A DNA stretch of 16,262 nucleotides. Source: Eubacterium sp. Lineage in GTDB: Bacteria; Bacillota_A; Clostridia; Lachnospirales; Lachnospiraceae. The position numbers and the translations under genes were made by a program. A model generated the notes under the pieces. The model was not told the origin of the DNA, ran no database searches, and saw nothing but the letters and a program-made list of their open reading frames with translations. Shown in pieces: positions 14,909 to 16,262 of this stretch (within the stretch, counting starts at the first letter, position 1; every line of letters begins with the position of its first letter). The stretch is taken from positions 1-16,262 of the forward strand of contig JAFVEX010000190.1 in NCBI GenBank assembly GCA_017475785.1, in the 5' to 3' direction.

Positions 14909-14937
14909 ATTGTTTAAAATCAAAAACAATGTATAAT
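14909..14937 (+). promoter_or_regulatory. Dehydrogenase promoter with embedded inverted-repeat operator
   Basis: TATAAT (14932-14937) lies 16 bp downstream of TTGTTT (14910-14915) in an AT-rich context, giving a good sigma-A-like promoter. A perfect 7-bp inverted repeat, ATTGTTT (14909-14915) and AAACAAT (14924-14930) with an 8-bp centre, covers the -35 and spacer. A repressor bound there would exclude polymerase. The ATG is about 50 nt downstream. Confidence 0.68.
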
Positions 14938-14985
14938 ATTAATCAAGGTTAACAACTCGTTGAGATCTTTAAAGGAGGAAAATTC

Positions 14986-16155
14986 ATGAGAGCTTTTTAT
15001 GTTGAAGCCGAGCATTGCCCGAAGCCAGGTTATGTGCTGTCTGAGCGTGAGAAATCTACAGGCAGAGCACTCCGCGGCAATCAGATCTGGAAGAACATCC
15101 GCGGTTCTGTGACAGATCGTCCAATGCCTGTATGTGGTGATACACAGGTAATGGTTAAAGTTGGGGCAGCAGGCATCTGCGGTACAGATGTGCACCTTCT
15201 CCGCAAGGATGAGGAAGGCTACTCCATGTACGACGGACACAGCAAATACCCGATCATCACTGGTCACGAGTTCTCCGGTGAAATCGTCGAAGTCGGCAAA
15301 GACGTTAAGAAGCTCAAAGTCGGCGATCTTGTCAGCATCGAGTCCATGCACTGGTGCGGCAAGTGCGACGCGTGCCGCAGAGGTTTCTTCAACCAGTGTC
15401 TTGACCTGGAAGAGCCGGGCCTGACCTACGACGGTGGTTTCGCGGAGTACGCGACAGTTGACGAGAAATACTGCTACCCGCTGAACGCGATCGCAGAGTT
15501 CTACGGCGACAAGATGACAGCATTCGAGCTTGGCGCGATGATCGAGCCGACCGGCGTTGCTTACAACGGCCTGTTCGTCCGCGGCGAAGGCGTCCGTCCG
15601 GGCGGCCATGTATGTGTATTCGGCTGCGGCCCGATCGGTCTGGCAGCAATCCAGCTGATGAAGACCTCCGGCGCAGGTAAGCTGATCGCAGTCGAGAGCG
15701 TTCCGGAGCGTGTTGAGCTCGCAAAGGCTTGCGGCGCTGACGTCGTTATCGATCCGACATCCTTCGCTTCTCCGGAAGACGAGGCACAGTGCCTCCGCGA
15801 TCTGACAGACGGACGCGGCATTGACCTCTTCGCAGAGTGCGCAGGCGCAACGAAGTTCACATATCCGGTTATGGCACATGCCTTGGCAATCGGCGGCAAG
15901 ACCATCCAGATCGGCCACACCGTAGGCATTACCCCGGTTGACATCTTCAACTGGCAGTGGAACGCGGCACGCATCAGCGGCTCCAACGGACAGTCCGGAT
16001 GCGGTATTTATCCGGATGTTATCTCCCTGATGGCAAACGGCCGTATCGATATGAGAAAGATGGTTACCGCGCGCTTCAATCTGGAAGACATCGCAGAGGG
16101 CTTCAAGATCATGTCCGGTAAGGTTCTGATTTCCACAGAGTATCCGCGCATCTGA
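14986..16155 (+). CDS. Zinc-dependent dehydrogenase, probable scyllo-inosose 3-dehydrogenase (IolM-like)
   Basis: The 389-residue medium-chain dehydrogenase has catalytic zinc ligands C65, H94 and E95 (GICGTDVH, TGHEF) plus E187 in MIEPTGVAYN. The four structural zinc cysteines are C124, C127, C130 and C138, and the NAD-binding loop is FGCGPIG (212-218). From memory it resembles Thermotoga maritima IolM, scyllo-inosose 3-dehydrogenase, in family-specific places: the DEEGYxxY segment after GTDVH, the WCG..C..C cluster, EPT.VAYN, and SG.G..P.VISLMA near the C-terminus. This and the iol operon directly upstream point to an inosose substrate. Related sorbitol or threonine dehydrogenases remain possible. 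It has its own promoter, a strong AAAGGAGG, and follows the iol terminator, so it is expressed separately. Confidence 0.85.
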   Translation: MRAFYVEAEHCPKPGYVLSEREKSTGRALRGNQIWKNIRGSVTDRPMPVCGDTQVMVKVGAAGICGTDVHLLRKDEEGYSMYDGHSKYPIITGHEFSGEIVEVGKDVKKLKVGDLVSIESMHWCGKCDACRRGFFNQCLDLEEPGLTYDGGFAEYATVDEKYCYPLNAIAEFYGDKMTAFELGAMIEPTGVAYNGLFVRGEGVRPGGHVCVFGCGPIGLAAIQLMKTSGAGKLIAVESVPERVELAKACGADVVIDPTSFASPEDEAQCLRDLTDGRGIDLFAECAGATKFTYPVMAHALAIGGKTIQIGHTVGITPVDIFNWQWNAARISGSNGQSGCGIYPDVISLMANGRIDMRKMVTARFNLEDIAEGFKIMSGKVLISTEYPRI

Positions 16156-16242
16156 TCAATACGCTGCAACAGCCAACTGGCTTTAAAATAACAAAGTAGC
16201 ATTCTGACAGTACATTCAACACAGACAAAGGAGGTAAGTTGC
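16156..16242 (+). other. Spacer with strong ribosome binding site
   Basis: This 87-nt spacer holds a small inverted repeat (AGCC-AACT-GGCT, about 16171-16182) followed by three T, too weak to call a terminator. An excellent Shine-Dalgarno AAAGGAGGT (16227-16235) lies 7 nt before the next ATG. The downstream gene is probably co-transcribed with the dehydrogenase. Confidence 0.5.
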
Positions 16243-16262
16243 ATGTCAAAATGGAATCTGCC
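16243..16262 (+). CDS. 5' end of the next gene (partial)
   Basis: ATG at 16243 with a strong Shine-Dalgarno 7 nt upstream; the first residues read MSKWNLP before the window ends. It is same-strand and 87 nt after the dehydrogenase, so probably in one operon with it. In Thermotoga the iolM neighbour is iolN, a 3-dehydro-scyllo-inosose hydrolase, but seven residues cannot identify it. Confidence 0.65.

Larger units (their letters stand above)
14575..14985 (+). other. Gene-free region between iolG and the dehydrogenase gene
   Basis: This 411-nt stretch contains the iol operon terminator (14671-14703), a GC-rich patch with CGCC-GCA-GGCG near 14735, and then a long AT-rich segment. The AT-rich segment leads into the promoter at 14910-14937 and the strong Shine-Dalgarno AAAGGAGG just before 14986. 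No gene was found. Confidence 0.6.

Overview
The window looks like a chromosomal segment of an anaerobic Gram-positive gut-type bacterium, most likely a Clostridia/Lachnospiraceae member. This is an inference from strong AAAGGAGG-type ribosome binding sites, sigma-A-like promoters and the style of the proteins. No rRNA, tRNA, CRISPR array or intact insertion sequence is visible.

Region 1 (1-3.2 kb, + strand, comparatively AT-rich) is an accessory patchwork. It holds the tail of an unknown gene closed by a long hairpin, a small conserved protein (389-568), a histidine-phosphatase enzyme (573-1112), a 3'-truncated DUF262/GmrSD-type gene (1171-1533), an intact macrodomain ADP-ribose hydrolase/deacetylase (1574-2164), a 3'-truncated second histidine phosphatase (2201-2380) and an unrecognised membrane-anchored protein with a very acidic tail (2377-3165). 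Two broken genes among intact ones suggest past deletions.

Region 2 (3.2-9.2 kb) is a signalling locus. On the minus strand a 1246-residue CheB-CheR-PAS-coiled coil-PAS-histidine kinase-receiver fusion (3626-7366) overlaps an Hpt phosphotransfer gene (3204-3629) by 4 nt. Divergently, a second hybrid kinase-receiver (7575-9173) has a clear H-box and receiver but an ATPase domain in which the usual N, G1 and G2 motifs cannot be recognised. Together these look like the parts of a phosphorelay; no DNA-binding or other output domain is present.

Region 3 (9.2-16.3 kb, + strand, GC-rich with biased codon use) is for inositol catabolism: iolD, iolB, iolE and iolG, followed by a textbook terminator. 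A separately promoted zinc-dependent dehydrogenase then resembles Thermotoga scyllo-inosose 3-dehydrogenase (IolM), and the first seven codons of another gene end the window. IolG makes scyllo-inosose, IolE dehydrates it, IolD opens the ring and IolB isomerises 5-deoxy-glucuronate. An IolM-type enzyme would oxidise scyllo-inosose by a different route. The iolC kinase, iolJ aldolase, transporter and iolR regulator are not in the window.

The most interesting non-coding signals are helically phased GCACGCA repeats placed as an inverted pair on both sides of the iolD promoter, a GC-rich hairpin segment between direct repeats in the iolD-iolB spacer, a structured iolE-iolG spacer, and a perfect inverted repeat lying between the -35 and -10 of the dehydrogenase promoter.
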